Assembly (NCBI RefSeq): GCF_037975245.1
Contig: NC_092562.1
Span: 902,501 to 966,500, forward strand
From: Apostichopus japonicus
Taxonomy: Eukaryota > Echinodermata > Holothuroidea > Aspidochirotida > Stichopodidae
Length of the DNA: 64,000 bases
Reading direction: 5' to 3'
Part shown: positions 1 to 15,000 of the stretch, in pieces
How the letters are laid out: the number at the start of each line of letters is the position of its first letter
Position numbering within the stretch: the first letter of the stretch is position 1
Translations under genes and position numbers: made by a program
The notes under the pieces: model-generated
What the model saw: the letters and a program-made list of their open reading frames with translations, nothing else
Databases searched by the model: none
Told to the model about the DNA's origin: nothing

Positions 1-1
1 C

Positions 2-1414
2 GTCAGTCTACGCAGACAGATCACCGAGGAAATTGATCTGCCGTTTTACCCGAATATAGTAAAATATAATATATTTACTTTTACATACGGTACCTTACAG
101 CAGGATCGGCTTTATGATTGGTTCATAAATTATCCCTTTTTCGTTTTTCTTCCAAAAACAGAATCGGTCGATGTCCAATTCGTCTTCACCATGTTAGGTG
201 CAAATTGTCCTACGCATGAACCGACGATCAAAATCTACATTGGCCCCAAATCTTTATCTTCATGTGTATATGGCAACATTTCCTTTCCCCATTTAGCGAA
301 TTTAAGTGATATCGAATTCCATTTGCCTCCAGGTCAAGGAAAGAACTTTACCCTTCCCAGCAATTATATAGTACCACATGTTGAGCTGTTAAGTACTAAT
401 GGAAACATAACTAACACCACGGTCATAGTGGCTGCTAATCAGGAAGTTGTTACATACGGGCTCAATAGCTGTTCATTCCCAAAGCTAAACCAGGCTTCGG
501 CATATCGACTCAAAAACGTTAGGGACATTGGAACAGATTATCGGCTGATGATGTATAATCAGTTAGAGAGACAATCCGTTGTTGGTATTGTGGCTGTTGA
601 TGACGAAACTTTGGTCTCACTGTCCCTGAATTTCTTGGCAACCATCTCTAGTCAAATTAATATCACATTAAATCAATACGAGTCCTTTCTATTACCACTA
701 GAAACGGATTTCATGGGTGGGCGAGTAATTGCTGATAAAAGTATCACCGTTCTTATTGGAAACGAAAGGACAAAAATACCTTTGAATACCGGGAATCCAG
801 ATCCTATTGCTGAATGCTTAGACCCTGTAACCGTATGGGGCAGAAACTATTCGCTATACCACCTGTTTGATCCCTCGTTAAGTGGTGGGTACACCATAAG
901 GATACTTTCAACAGTCCACACTACAGTCATGTGGAAGACCGACGGAGATCAATGGCAAACCAACTTGCAACCTAATGAATATTTTGATACTGTGATTCCA
1001 GCTAATCAAAGTAAACCAGTAGAAATTTTTGCGGAACATGACATTCTTGTCACTGAATTTATCCATTTTAGTAGTTATGCTAGTCCATCAATGGTACAAA
1101 TTCCTTCCTTAGACCATCCTCTCATCGATAAGAAAATTGTGTTTCCAGTTTTTGATATAACGTTGAAGGTTAATGCAACTTACTACTTAACGGTCTTTGC
1201 CCCACCAGGAGCTAAATCATCTGATATTTACCTTGATAACGCCACTTCCGATACTTGGACGTCGATAGATGGAGTAAGCCAAACAGGATGGCTTATTTTT
1301 CAAACAACGGTGACTTCTGGATCACACGTGTTAGAAATCAGAGGGAATTACAGTATCAATGCAATACTATTTGCGAATGAAAAGGTCCGTTCATATTCTT
1401 ATAGTATCGCCTAA
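2..1414 (+). CDS. IgGFc-binding protein-like (N-terminal domain family), 5'-partial
   Basis: The frame is open from the left edge (first codon at base 2) to a TAA at 1412-1414. The first Met is at 191 and gives 407 residues, but the same frame reads well upstream of it, so 191 is probably not the start. An alternative is an exon beginning at 101, because 80-100 resembles a splice acceptor (pyrimidine-rich, ending TTACAG). The protein resembles the IgGFc_binding domain (Pfam PF17517 family): repeated beta-rich blocks, a mid-domain V-T-V-W-G-R-N-Y segment, a later block on the pattern 'E-x-D-I-L-V-T-E-F' followed by 'P-S-M-V-Q-I-P', and a C-terminal 'F-A-N-E...S-Y-S-Y' ending typical of the domain. 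I count eleven N-glycosylation sequons and four Cys after Met191, which fits a secreted or surface protein. No transmembrane segment or VWD domain follows; the protein ends with the domain. In vertebrates the family name comes from a mucin-like IgG-Fc binder; in invertebrates its role (mucosal or immune binding) is not settled. Confidence 0.8.
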   Translation, partial: VSLRRQITEEIDLPFYPNIVKYNIFTFTYGTLQQDRLYDWFINYPFFVFLPKTESVDVQFVFTMLGANCPTHEPTIKIYIGPKSLSSCVYGNISFPHLANLSDIEFHLPPGQGKNFTLPSNYIVPHVELLSTNGNITNTTVIVAANQEVVTYGLNSCSFPKLNQASAYRLKNVRDIGTDYRLMMYNQLERQSVVGIVAVDDETLVSLSLNFLATISSQINITLNQYESFLLPLETDFMGGRVIADKSITVLIGNERTKIPLNTGNPDPIAECLDPVTVWGRNYSLYHLFDPSLSGGYTIRILSTVHTTVMWKTDGDQWQTNLQPNEYFDTVIPANQSKPVEIFAEHDILVTEFIHFSSYASPSMVQIPSLDHPLIDKKIVFPVFDITLKVNATYYLTVFAPPGAKSSDIYLDNATSDTWTSIDGVSQTGWLIFQTTVTSGSHVLEIRGNYSINAILFANEKVRSYSYSIA

Positions 1415-1529
1415 AACACGTCGGTTACGATGCAAAATTGGTTCGCGATACCATTTTCAGTGAATTACGGGCTATTTTACGAAATTAATTTGTTCCCAAC
1501 AGTATAGACAATGATAACCAACAAATTAG

Positions 1530-1805
1530 TCAATTGCTATCAATATTGAATAATTTTAACTTCATATGTGTTTGCCATCCATTCGTATTAATTTTCCGCT
1601 TTTCTTGCGTTTTTTGCAAAGTTGTTGAAAATGTTCTCCGCCTTTTTAGGCGAAAACCGCATCCGTTATAGCATTTTGTATCGAAAAGATACTGATATTC
1701 ATTGTTATGATATTTGGTCAATGCATCGGCAGCATTAGAATGGTCGATGCCATCAGAACACTTCAGCTTAAAATGTCTTTTGCTTTTCGTAATAATTTTC
1801 CACAT
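1530..1805 (-). CDS. hypothetical 91-codon frame, possible exon of a dermatopontin-like protein
   Basis: A - strand open frame of 91 residues with five Cys. The segment from about residue 11 to 45 has the spacing F-x-L-x-C-x-D-G ... H-N-N-E ... F-D-x-K-C. This distantly recalls the dermatopontin / amebocyte aggregation factor repeat (F-x-F-x-C-x-x-G ... H-x-N-x-x-E-D-R-x-W-x-F-x-C), but the E-D-R and W-x-F signatures are absent. The C-terminal part is basic (a K-R-R-R run). There is no signal peptide and no clear splice acceptor, so if real it would be a terminal exon or a relic. A chance frame is the main alternative. Confidence 0.18.
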   Translation of the reverse strand: MWKIITKSKRHFKLKCSDGIDHSNAADALTKYHNNEYQYLFDTKCYNGCGFRLKRRRTFSTTLQKTQEKRKINTNGWQTHMKLKLFNIDSN

Positions 1806-2609
1806 AAGAAAAGAATATTTCTTTCAAAAACGATATGTTTTTATAAAATTCTAAAATCAAGTGAAATTTGACAGCGAAGCAAGTATTTCCTATGTATCAG
1901 GTTTCAAGGATTAATCAGCAAGATTGAAGATTAAAACAGACTAAGTAAAGCTTTTGAAGAGAATTTGACCAGATGGTATAACAGACTCCTTCTTTGAAGG
2001 TTTAGCCAGTCACGAAAGTTACACTCAATCAACCTTGTATCGAGTTAGGGCCACGATATTGAGGAGTGTGGAATATTTAAATCTCTCTCAGTCACCAAAT
2101 GGTCTTGAATGGATTGGAAATATATAACTCCAATATAGAAGGGACTTCATTGTGGAGTCTTCATTGGAAGTGAGTGGGGTCTTTTGTATACAGTTGAGAA
2201 CCCGACTAGGTAACAACGGTTGTACTTAAGTATCAACATGAGTCGACAAATGTTCAATATGGTGTATGCGCCAAGTAGAAATGACTAGCCTACGGAGGAA
2301 ACCACACGATACTTTTACGCGGTAACTATACAACGTTATCCTCTTTAGTTAGACAATTGCATCAGTAATTGAGCAGTGTCATTTTGGTATCAATAAAATA
2401 TCCCAGATTGAGCCAACGTTGAATGACACCAACAGGTTACTGTCTTCTCGGCCCTCCTTTTCCAGGATGGTACATATGTGAGTTGAACTGCTTTAATACT
2501 TCTTCTTCTTCTTGTGGTAACTTGATTTTGTCGCGTAACATAGCTTTTCGGTCTCTACGTATCATTTCATGTAAGCTAATTGTCAATTTGTTTTCGAGAT
2601 GGAATCCTC

Positions 2610-2683
2610 CACCGTTCAACACTTACAAGTGATATATGTATCCATCTATATACCTACACCGTGCAACACTTACAAGTGATATA
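2610..2683. repeat. 27-bp direct repeat, two copies
   Basis: Bases 2610-2636 and 2657-2683 are the same 27-mer apart from one internal mismatch (ACCGT then T or G, then CAACACTTACAAGTGATATA). The copies start 47 bases apart. The core CACTTACAAGTG is itself nearly palindromic. No function is evident. Confidence 0.75.
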
Positions 2684-2837
2684 GGCCTATGTATGCATGT
2701 ATACACGTAGAGATCACATGGAAACGTCATATGTATCATTCTTTTATAATAAGTGTAATATTATTGGTCATATAGATCCTGCCATAAACAGAGGTTCAAC
2801 CTGCTTATTTACATGACAATGTTTATTGCTTTATGTC

Positions 2838-2952
2838 TGCCTAAATATACGAAAAAGATCTTTGGTTGTCTCTCAATGAGCTAATGGATTGAGTTTCTAC
2901 AATATGAAATGAGCGATTATTTATTGTTATGAACCAGGCTACGAAAATACGT
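2838..2952 (+). repeat. dispersed 115-bp repeat, copy 1
   Basis: Bases 2838-2952 match 7858-7972 in the same orientation, with scattered substitutions and small indels, from TGCCTAAATAT to GGCTACGAAAATACGT. The match ends abruptly on both sides. The two copies flank the phospholipase gene. This is either a small dispersed repeat family (MITE or SINE fragment) or an old duplication; no terminal inverted repeats or target duplications are clear. Confidence 0.75.
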
Positions 2953-3407
2953 CATGTAGAATCTACCATCGTTGATTACTCATGTATCAAAATACGTCTT
3001 AACGTAAAGATATACTTAACCACTAACGACAAATATATGGCGAGGAAGCTCTAATCCGGGTAACTTATATTGTTTAATCAAGATTGTCAAACCTCATAGC
3101 ACATTGTTCAGTATTTAACTGTATCAGTCTGATATTTAGATAAGACAGAGTTTGTGAAACGAAGCACATTAAACCAGCCTCTAGAATCAATCTTAGTTGG
3201 TTTCTTTGTTGTTATCTTACTATGGTTAGATATCATCATCAAGTGACTGTCAAACGTAGTTTTATTTGTGATGGATATGTAATTGCATCAGTACAAAACG
3301 AAAAACAACTAAGATGTGACTTGGTACGAAGATACGATATAACAATCTAAAGAGTAATGTATACTGACCCGACTAAAATGATTAATTTCTCAAATGTTAT
3401 TTTTCAG

Positions 3408-3419
3408 CCCCCCCCCCCC
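3408..3419. repeat. C12 homopolymer
   Basis: Twelve consecutive C in otherwise AT-rich DNA, just past the 3' end of the phospholipase coding region. Its length is likely to be unstable. Confidence 0.9.
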
Positions 3420-3591
3420 AATAAAAAAATATTAAGATGGGAATTGTATGAACGTGTGATGGTTTCTATCATAGATTTTGTTAGGTATTTAAATTGTCCT
3501 CAAGATGTTCCATCTCAAGATTTTGAAAAAGGAACAGAAAAAGATAGGCTATTTAACACTAACGTTATCTGGTAATAAGGGAATTATTAAT

Positions 3592-6951
<3,360 letters not shown>

Positions 6952-7019
6952 CTTTTGTCAACCAAGTTTCAACCACAACGACGGTATCGCAATTTGTGTT
7001 TTTTCGATTTGGTCATTTT

Positions 7020-7027
7020 CTTTTATA
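7020..7027 (-). promoter_or_regulatory. candidate TATA box of the phospholipase A2 gene
   Basis: The - strand reads TATAAAAG, about 70 bases upstream of the start codon at 6951. That would place transcription start roughly 30 bases downstream and leave a 5' leader of about 40 bases. The match to the TATA consensus is perfect, but such a site is not rare in AT-rich DNA. Confidence 0.5.
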
Positions 7028-7411
7028 TTGCATTCCATGAAGCTTTATGTAAGATACTTGACCTCATTAGGTGTATTTTTTGTTGTTACAACTACATTTT
7101 TATAAACGATACGTTTCAATTGCTTCCCCTATTCGGTTAAGTGTCATCATGAAATCGTAACCATCAAATTGTTTTGGTACTTCCCCACTATCTTTTTTGT
7201 TATTGGGCAATATTTGTGTGTCCAAAGTTCACCCGTCTGCCTACATCAGTCTACCAGTCCAGTCGTAATCAGTCGTTACAAATAGATTTTTCTTTCCTTA
7301 TATTTTAGCAGTCGTTGGTAGGTTCACATTTTCATACCCCTTGTATTGAATAATGACTGTTGCAATGGATATGGTTTTAATGGATGTTAGGAGAGTATTA
7401 ATTAACGTTCA

Positions 7412-7424
7412 ATGTCAAAGGTCA
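7412..7424 (+). promoter_or_regulatory. possible DR1 nuclear-receptor element
   Basis: ATGTCA-A-AGGTCA: two AGGTCA-type half-sites in direct orientation with a 1-base spacer, one mismatch in the first. This is the layout bound by HNF4, RXR and PPAR heterodimers. It lies about 460 bases upstream of the phospholipase start. A chance match is possible. Confidence 0.25.
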
Positions 7425-7857
7425 TGTGAGCTCATTCGGTCCCTCCAATTTGCTGATGGCATGAGTCAATGCCAGTTGTTCTCATTTCAATGTTCAATGA
7501 CAGGTATGACTTCCAATCAGTAATAAATGATGATCAGTCTCTCTATGAATGACTCATTAATCTGCGCATGTCTCAGCATATCTACCTTCGTGAACGCACC
7601 AAATGAGGACGGCCAAGTCGTTTAGCTCTTCCACAAATTAGCCTTTTACTCGATACACTTGTTTTGGGTCAAAACTTCCTAGTTGGTCTTCCTTTCGCCG
7701 AGAAGATGCTTATATATAGTAGGAACGTTGCAGCCGATACCCATAGCTGGTACAGCAACCACTGTTGATGCCCAACAACCGTGTATCAGTAATTACTACT
7801 TTGTGTTTTCCTGTGACGATACCAAGTGTTACAGGTGTCACTGTAACAACTGCGTTT

Positions 7858-7972
7858 GCCTAAATATCACGAAGCAGATCTCTGGTTGTCTCTCATTAAG
7901 CTAATGGATTGAGTTTCTATAATAGAAAATGAGCGATTATTTATTATTATGAACCAGGCTACGAAAATACGT
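7858..7972 (+). repeat. dispersed 115-bp repeat, copy 2
   Basis: Second copy of the repeat at 2838-2952, same orientation. It ends right beside a G-rich tract and about 230 bases before SatA begins. Confidence 0.75.
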
Positions 7973-8005
7973 AGGGTTAGGAGGTAAGGGTCAGGGGGTT
8001 ATGGT
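7973..8005 (+). repeat. G-rich, degenerate telomere-like tract
   Basis: The stretch starts AGGGTTAGGAGG and contains further GGG and GGGGG runs separated by 3 to 10 bases. It recalls degenerate TTAGGG repeats and could form a G-quadruplex. It is too short and imperfect to call telomeric. Confidence 0.3.
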
Positions 8006-9444
8006 AAAGGACTAGTATTGAAATTAGATCAAACTATTTTCCATTTTTGTGCCCATGTTCTACTATTTTGCTCGACAGTTGGCGCTCGACCGAATCCTTA
8101 CTGGGGTTGGGTGGGCTTAACAGTAGTTCATATTTTTATTGTGTTTCATCTTATTTTCCAAGAAGTCAGTGTAAGGGAATTGTGACTACAAATTGTGGTA
8201 CGTTTTTGGCCCAAATTCGACAATTTCATAAGGCTATACCCTTATGATTTTGTTCGATTTTGACCAAAATCACGACTTTTTTACATCTTCCCCAAAATGT
8301 ACCTGTGGTGTGTGGCGCCCTTTAGATTCCTTTCCAGGTGACCAGAGTTGTATAAACACTTATATTTTGGTGGAAAAATGAAATTTAATAACCATATCTT
8401 GACGTCATTTCATATCTAATTTAAATGACAAAAACTTCCTCGAATGCCACTTTTGACCCCAGAGAAGCGTCTACTGGGTGCTGGGAGTCCTTCTACGTAT
8501 TCTGGGAGAGATTTGAAAACTTTCATTTTTGGCCCAAAATGGCCAATTTCATAAGGCTATACTCTTATGATTTTGTCCAAATTTGGCCAAAATCGCGACT
8601 TTTTTTAATTGTTCCCAAAATTACACATGTGGTGTGTGGCGCCCTTTAGATTCCTTTCCATGTAAGAGTTGTATAAACACTTATTATTTGGTGGAAAAAT
8701 GAAATTTAATAACCATATCTTGACGTGATTTCATATCAAATTTAAATGACAAAAACTTCCTCGAATGCCACTTTTGACCCGAGAGAAGCGTCTACTGGGT
8801 GCTGGGAGTCCTTCTACGTATTCTGGGAGAGATTTGAGAACTTTCATTTTTGGCCCAAAATGGCCAATTTCATAAGGCTATACTCTTATGATTTTGTCCA
8901 ATTTTGGCCAAAATCGCGACTTTTTTTAATTCTTCCCAAAATTGTACATGTGGTGTGAGGCGCCCTTTAGATTCCTTTCCAGGTGACCAGAGTTGTATAA
9001 ACACTTATATTTTGGTGGAAAAATGAAATTTAATAACCATATCTTGACGTCATTTCATATCTAATTTAAATGACAAAAACTTCGTCGAATGCCACTTTTG
9101 ACCCGAGAGAAGCGTCTAGTGGGTGCTGGGAGTCCCTTCTACGTATTCTGGGAGAGATTTGAGAACTTTCATATTTGGCCCAAAATGGCCAATTTCATAA
9201 GGCTATACCCTTATGATTTTGTCCAATTTTGGCCAAAATCGCGACTTTTTTAATTCTTCCCAAAATTACACATGTGGTGTGAGGCGCCCTTTAGATTCCT
9301 TTCCAGGTGACCAGAGTTGTATAAACACTTATATTTTGGTGGAAAAATGAAATTTAATAACCATATCTTGACGTCATTTCATATCTAATTTAAATGACAA
9401 AAACTTCGTCGAATACCACTTTTGACCCGAGAGAAGCGTCTAGT

Positions 9445-12030
9445 GGGTGCTGGGAGTCCCTTCTACGTATTCTGGGAGAGATTTGAAAACTTTCATATTT
9501 GGGCCAAAATGGCCAATTTCATAAGGCAATACCCTTATGATTTTGTCCAATTTTGGCCAAAATCGCGACTTTTTTTAATTCTTCCCAAAATTGTACATGT
9601 GGTGTGTGGCGCCCTTTAGATTCCTTTCCAGGTGACAAGAGTTGTATAAACCCTTATATTTTGGTGGAAAAATGAAATTTAATAACCATATCTTGACGTC
9701 ATTTCATATCTAATTTAAATGACAAAAACTTCGTCGAATGCCACTTTTGACCCCAGAGAAGCGTCTACTGGGTGCTGGGAGTCTTTCTACGTATTCTGGG
9801 AGAGATTTGAAAACTTTCATTTTTGGCCCAAAATGGCCAATTTCATAAGGCTATACTCTTATGATTTTGTCCAATTTTGGCCAAAATCGCGACTTTTTTA
9901 ATTCTTCCCAAAATTACACATGTGGTGTGAGGCGCCCTTTAGATTCCTTTCCAGGTGACCAGAGTTGTATAAACACTTATATTTTGGTGGAAAAATGAAA
10001 TTTAATAACCATATCTTGACGTCATTTCATATCTAATTTAAATGACGAAAACTTCGTCGAATGCCACTTTTGACCCCAGAGAAGCGTCTACTGGGTGCTG
10101 GGAGTCCCTTCTACGTATTCTGGGAGAGATTTGAAAACTTTCATATTTGGGCCAAAATGGCCAATTTCATAAGGCAATACCCTTATGATTTTGTCCAATT
10201 TTGGCCAAAATCGCGACTTTTTTTAATTCTTCCCAAAATTGTACATGTGGTGTGTGGCGCCCTTTAGATTCCTTTCCAGGTGACAAGAGTTGTATAAACC
10301 CTTATATTTTGGTGGAAAAATGAAATTTAATAACCATATCTTGACGTCATTTCATATCTAATTTAAATGACAAAAACTTCGTCGAATGCCACTTTTGACC
10401 CCAGAGAAGCGTCTACTGGGTGCTGGGAGTCTTTCTACGTATTCTGGGAGAGATTTGAAAACTTTCATTTTTGGCCGAAAATGGCCAATTTCATAAGGCT
10501 ATACTCTTATGATTTTGTCCAATTTTGGCCAAAATCGCGACTTTTTTTAATTGTTCCCAAAATTACACATGTGGTGTGTGGCGCCCTTTAGATTCCTTTC
10601 CAGGTGACCAGAGTTGTATAAACACTTATATTTTGGTGGAAAAATGAAATTTAATAACCATATCTTGACGTCATTTCATATCTAATTTAAATGACAAAAA
10701 CTTCGCCGAATGCCACTTTTGACCCGAGAGAAGCGTCTACTGGGTGCTGGGAGTCCCTTCTACGTATTCTGGGAGAGATTTGAAAACTTTCATATTTGGG
10801 CCAAAATGGCCAATTTCATAAGGCAATACCCTTATGATTTTGTCCAATTTTGGCCAAAATCGCGACTTTTTTTAATTCTTCCCAAAATTGTACATGTGGT
10901 GTGTGGCGCCCTTTAGATTCCTTTCCAGGTGACAAGAGTTGTATAAACCCTTATATTTTGGTGGAAAAATGAAATTTAATAACCATATCTTGACGTCATT
11001 TCATATCTAATTTAAATGACAAAAACTTCGTCGAATGCCACTTTTGACCCCAGAGAAGCGTCTACTGGGTGCTGGGAGTCTTTCTACGTATTCTGGGAGA
11101 GATTTGAAAACTTTCATTTTTGGCCCAAAATGGCCAATTTCATAAGGCTATACTCTTATGATTTTGTCCAATTTTGGCCAAAATCGCGACTTTTTTAATT
11201 CTTCCCAAAATTACACATGTGGTGTGAGGCGCCCTTTAGATTCCTTTCCAGGTGACCAGAGTTGTATAAACACTTATATTTTGGTGGAAAAATGAAATTT
11301 AATAACCATATCTTGACGTCATTTCATATCTAATTTAAATGACGAAAACTTCGTCGAATGCCACTTTTGACCCCAGAGAAGCGTCTACTGGGTGCTGGGA
11401 GTCCCTTCTACGTATTCTGGGAGAGATTTGAAAACTTTCATATTTGGGCCAAAATGGCCAATTTCATAAGGCAATACCCTTATGATTTTGTCCAATTTTG
11501 GCCAAAATCGCGACTTTTTTTAATTCTTCCCAAAATTGTACATGTGGTGTGTGGCGCCCTTTAGATTCCTTTCCAGGTGACAAGAGTTGTATAAACCCTT
11601 ATATTTTGGTGGAAAAATGAAATTTAATAACCATATCTTGACGTCATTTCATATCTAATTTAAATGACAAAAACTTCGTCGAATGCCACTTTTGACCCCA
11701 GAGAAGCGTCTACTGGGTGCTGGGAGTCTTTCTACGTATTCTGGGAGAGATTTGAAAACTTTCATTTTTGGCCGAAAATGGCCAATTTCATAAGGCTATA
11801 CTCTTATGATTTTGTCCAATTTTGGCCAAAATCGCGACTTTTTTTAATTGTTCCCAAAATTACACATGTGGTGTGTGGCGCCCTTTAGATTCCTTTCCAG
11901 GTGACCAGAGTTGTATAAACACTTATATTTTGGTGGAAAAATGAAATTTAATAACCATATCTTGACGTCATTTCATATCTAATTTAAATGACAAAAACTT
12001 CGCCGAATGCCACTTTTGACCCGAGAGAAG
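9445..12030 (+). repeat. SatA: four-unit (1,297-bp) tandem duplication
   Basis: Diagnostic variants repeat with a 1,297-bp period: landmarks at 9719, 10061 and 10367 recur at 11016, 11358 and 11664, including the unusual GGCCGAAAATGG at about 10474 and 11771. Similarity fades near 9445 on the left and 12030 on the right, so this is one duplicated block of four units. Confidence 0.8.
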
Positions 12031-15000
12031 CGTCTAGTGGGTGCTGGGAGTCCCTTCTACGTATTCTGGGAGAGATTTGAGAACTTTCATTTTTGGCCGA
12101 AAATGGCCAATTTCATAAGGCTATACCCTTATGATTTTGTCCAATTTTGGCCAAAATCGCGACTTTTTTTAATTGTTCCCAAAATTGTACATGTGGTGCG
12201 AGGCGCCCTTTAGATTCCTTTCCAGGTGACCAGAGTTGTATAAACACTTATATTTTGGTGGAAAAATGAAATTTAATAACCATATCTTGACGTCATTTCA
12301 TATCTAATTTAAATGACAAAAACTTCGTCGAATGCCACTTTTGACCCGAGAGAAGCGTCTAGTGGGTGCTGGGAGTCCCTTCTACGTATTCTGGGAGAGA
12401 TTTGAGAACTTTCATATTTGGCCCAAAATGGCCAATTTCATAAGGCTATACCCTTATGATTTTGTCCAATTTTGGCCAAAATCGCGACTTTTTTAATTCT
12501 TCCCAAAATTACACATGTGGTGTCAGGCGCCCTTTAGATTCCTTTCCAGGTGACCAGAGTTGTATAAACACTTATATTTTGGTGGAAAAATGAAATTTAA
12601 TAACCATATCTTGACGTCATTTCATATCTAATTTAAATGACAAAAACTTCGTCGAATGCCACTTTTGACCCGAGAGAAGCGTCTAGTGGGTGCTGGGAGT
12701 CCCTTCTACGTATTCTGGGAGAGATTTGAAAACTTTCATTTTTGGCCCAAAATGGCCAATTTCATAAGGCTATACTCTTATGATTTTGTCCAATTTTGGC
12801 CAAAATCGCGACTTTTTTTAATTGTTCCCAAAATTACACATGTGGTGTGTGGCGCCCTTTAGATTCCTTTCCAGGTGACCAGAGTTGTATAAACACTTAT
12901 ATTTTGGTGGAAAAATGAAATTTAATAACCATATCTTGACGTCATTTCAAATCTAATTTAAATGACAAAAACTTCGTCGAATGCCACTTTTGACCCGAGA
13001 GAAGCGTCTAGTGGGTGCTGGGAGTCCCTTCTACGTATTCTGGGAGAGATTTGAGAACTTTCATATTTGGCCGAAAATGGCCAATTTCATAAGGCTATAC
13101 CCTTATGATTTTGTCCAATTTTGGCCAAAATCGCGACTTTTTTTAATTCTTCCCAAAATTGTACATGTGGTGTGTGGCGCCCTTTAGATTCCTTTCCAGG
13201 TGACAAGAGTTGTATAAACCCTTATATTTTGGTGGAAAAATGAAATTTAATAACCATATCTTGACGTCATTTCATATCTAATTTAAATGACAAAAACTTC
13301 GTCGAATGCCACTTTTGACCCCAGAGAAGCGTCTACTGGGTGCTGGGAGTCTTTCTACGTATTCTGGGAGAGATTTGAAAACTTTCATTTTTGGCCCAAA
13401 ATGGCCAATTTCATAAGGCTATACTCTTATGATTTTGTCCAATTTTGGCCAAAATCGCGACTTTTTTTAATTGTTCCCAAAATTACACATGTGGTGTGTG
13501 GCGCCCTTTAGATTCCTTTCCAGGTGACCAGAGTTGTATAAACACTTATATTTTGGTGGAAAAATGAAATTTAATAACCATATCTTGACGTCATTTCATA
13601 TCTAATTTAAATGACAAAAACTTCGTCGAATGCCACTTTTGACCCGAGAGAAGCGTCTAGTGGGTGCTGGGAGTCTTTCTACGTATTCTGGGAGAGATTT
13701 GAGAACTTTCATTTTTGGCCCAAAATGGCCAATTTCATAAGGCTATACTCTTATGATTTTGTCCAATTTTGGCCAAAATCGCGACTTTTTTTAATTGTTC
13801 CCAAAATTACACATGTGGTGTGTGGCGCCCTTTAGATTCCTTTCCAGGTGACCAGAGTTGTATAAACACTTATATTTTGGTGGAAAAATGAAATTTAATA
13901 ACCATATCTTGACGTCATTTCATATCTAATTTAAATGACAAAAACTTCGTCGAATGCCACTTTTGACCCGAGAGAAGCGTCTAGTGGGTGCTGGGAGTCC
14001 CTTCTACGTATTCTGGGAGAGATTTGAAAACTTTCATTTTTGGCCGAAAATGGCCAATTTCATAAGGCTATACTCTTATGATTTTGTCCAATTTTGGCCA
14101 AAATCGCGACTTTTTTTAATTGTTCCCAAAATTACACATGTGGTGTGTGGCGCCCTTTAGATTCCTTTCCAGGTGACCAGAGTTGTATAAACACTTATAT
14201 TTTGGTGGAAAAATGAAATTTAATAACCATATCTTGACGTCATTTCATATCTAATTTAAATGACAAAAACTTCGCCGAATGCCACTTTTGACCCGAGAGA
14301 AGCGTCTACTGGGTGCTGGGAGTCCCTTCTACGTATTCTGGGAGAGATTTGAAAACTTTCATATTTGGGCCAAAATGGCCAATTTCATAAGGCAATACCC
14401 TTATGATTTTGTCCAATTTTGGCCAAAATCGCGACTTTTTTAATTCTTCCCAAAATTACACATGTGGTGTGAGGCGCCCTTTAGGTTCCTTTCCAGGTGA
14501 CCAGAGTTGTATAAACCCTTATATTTTGGTGGAAAAATGAAATTTAATAACCATATCTTGACGTCATTTCATATCTAATTTAAATGACGAAAACTTCGTC
14601 GAATGCCACTTTTGACCCCAGAGAAGCGTCTACTGGGTGCTGGGAGTCCCTTCTACGTATTCTGGGAGAGATTTGAAAACTTTCATATTTGGGCCAAAAT
14701 GGCCAATTTCATAAGGCAATACCCTTATGATTTTGTCCAATTTTGGCCAAAATCGCGACTTTTTTTAATTCTTCCCAAAATTGTACATGTGGTGTGTGGC
14801 GCCCTTTAGATTCCTTTCCAGGTGACAAGAGTTGTATAAACCCTTATATTTTGGTGGGAAAATGAAATTTAATAACCATATCTTGACGTCATTTCATATC
14901 TAATTTAAATGACAAAAACTTCGTCGAATGCCACTTTTGACCCGAGAGAAGCGTCTACTGGGTGCTGGGAGTCTTTCTACGTATTCTGGGAGAGATTTGA

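Larger units (their letters stand above)
1415..3591. other. intergenic stretch between two convergent genes
   Basis: This AT-rich DNA separates the + strand IgGFc-like gene from the - strand phospholipase gene, so both transcripts should end in it. An AATAAA at 2392-2397 on the + strand is a possible polyadenylation signal for the first gene, though nearly 1 kb from the stop. On the - strand an AATAAA (TTTATT at 3261-3266 on +) could serve the phospholipase, about 330 bases past its stop. It also holds a doubtful 91-codon frame, a 27-bp direct repeat, one copy of a 115-bp dispersed repeat and a C12 tract. I see no other convincing exon. Confidence 0.5.
6952..8200. other. upstream flank of the phospholipase gene up to the satellite
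   Basis: Non-coding DNA. It holds the TATA box and DR1 candidate near the gene, the second 115-bp repeat copy (7858-7972) and a G-rich tract (7973-8005). The Cys-rich + strand frame at 7683-7904 runs into the dispersed repeat and is probably not a gene. Bases 8006-8200 match nothing else that I can see in the window. Confidence 0.5.

Noticed and set aside
2437-2622. 61-codon - strand frame rich in Glu and Lys
   Set aside because: It looks protein-like but has no recognisable domain, no good donor or acceptor, and lies in the 3' flank between convergent genes.
7683-7904. Cys-rich 73-codon + strand frame
   Set aside because: Its last third lies in the dispersed 115-bp repeat (7858 onward) and no signal peptide, splice sites or family match are visible.
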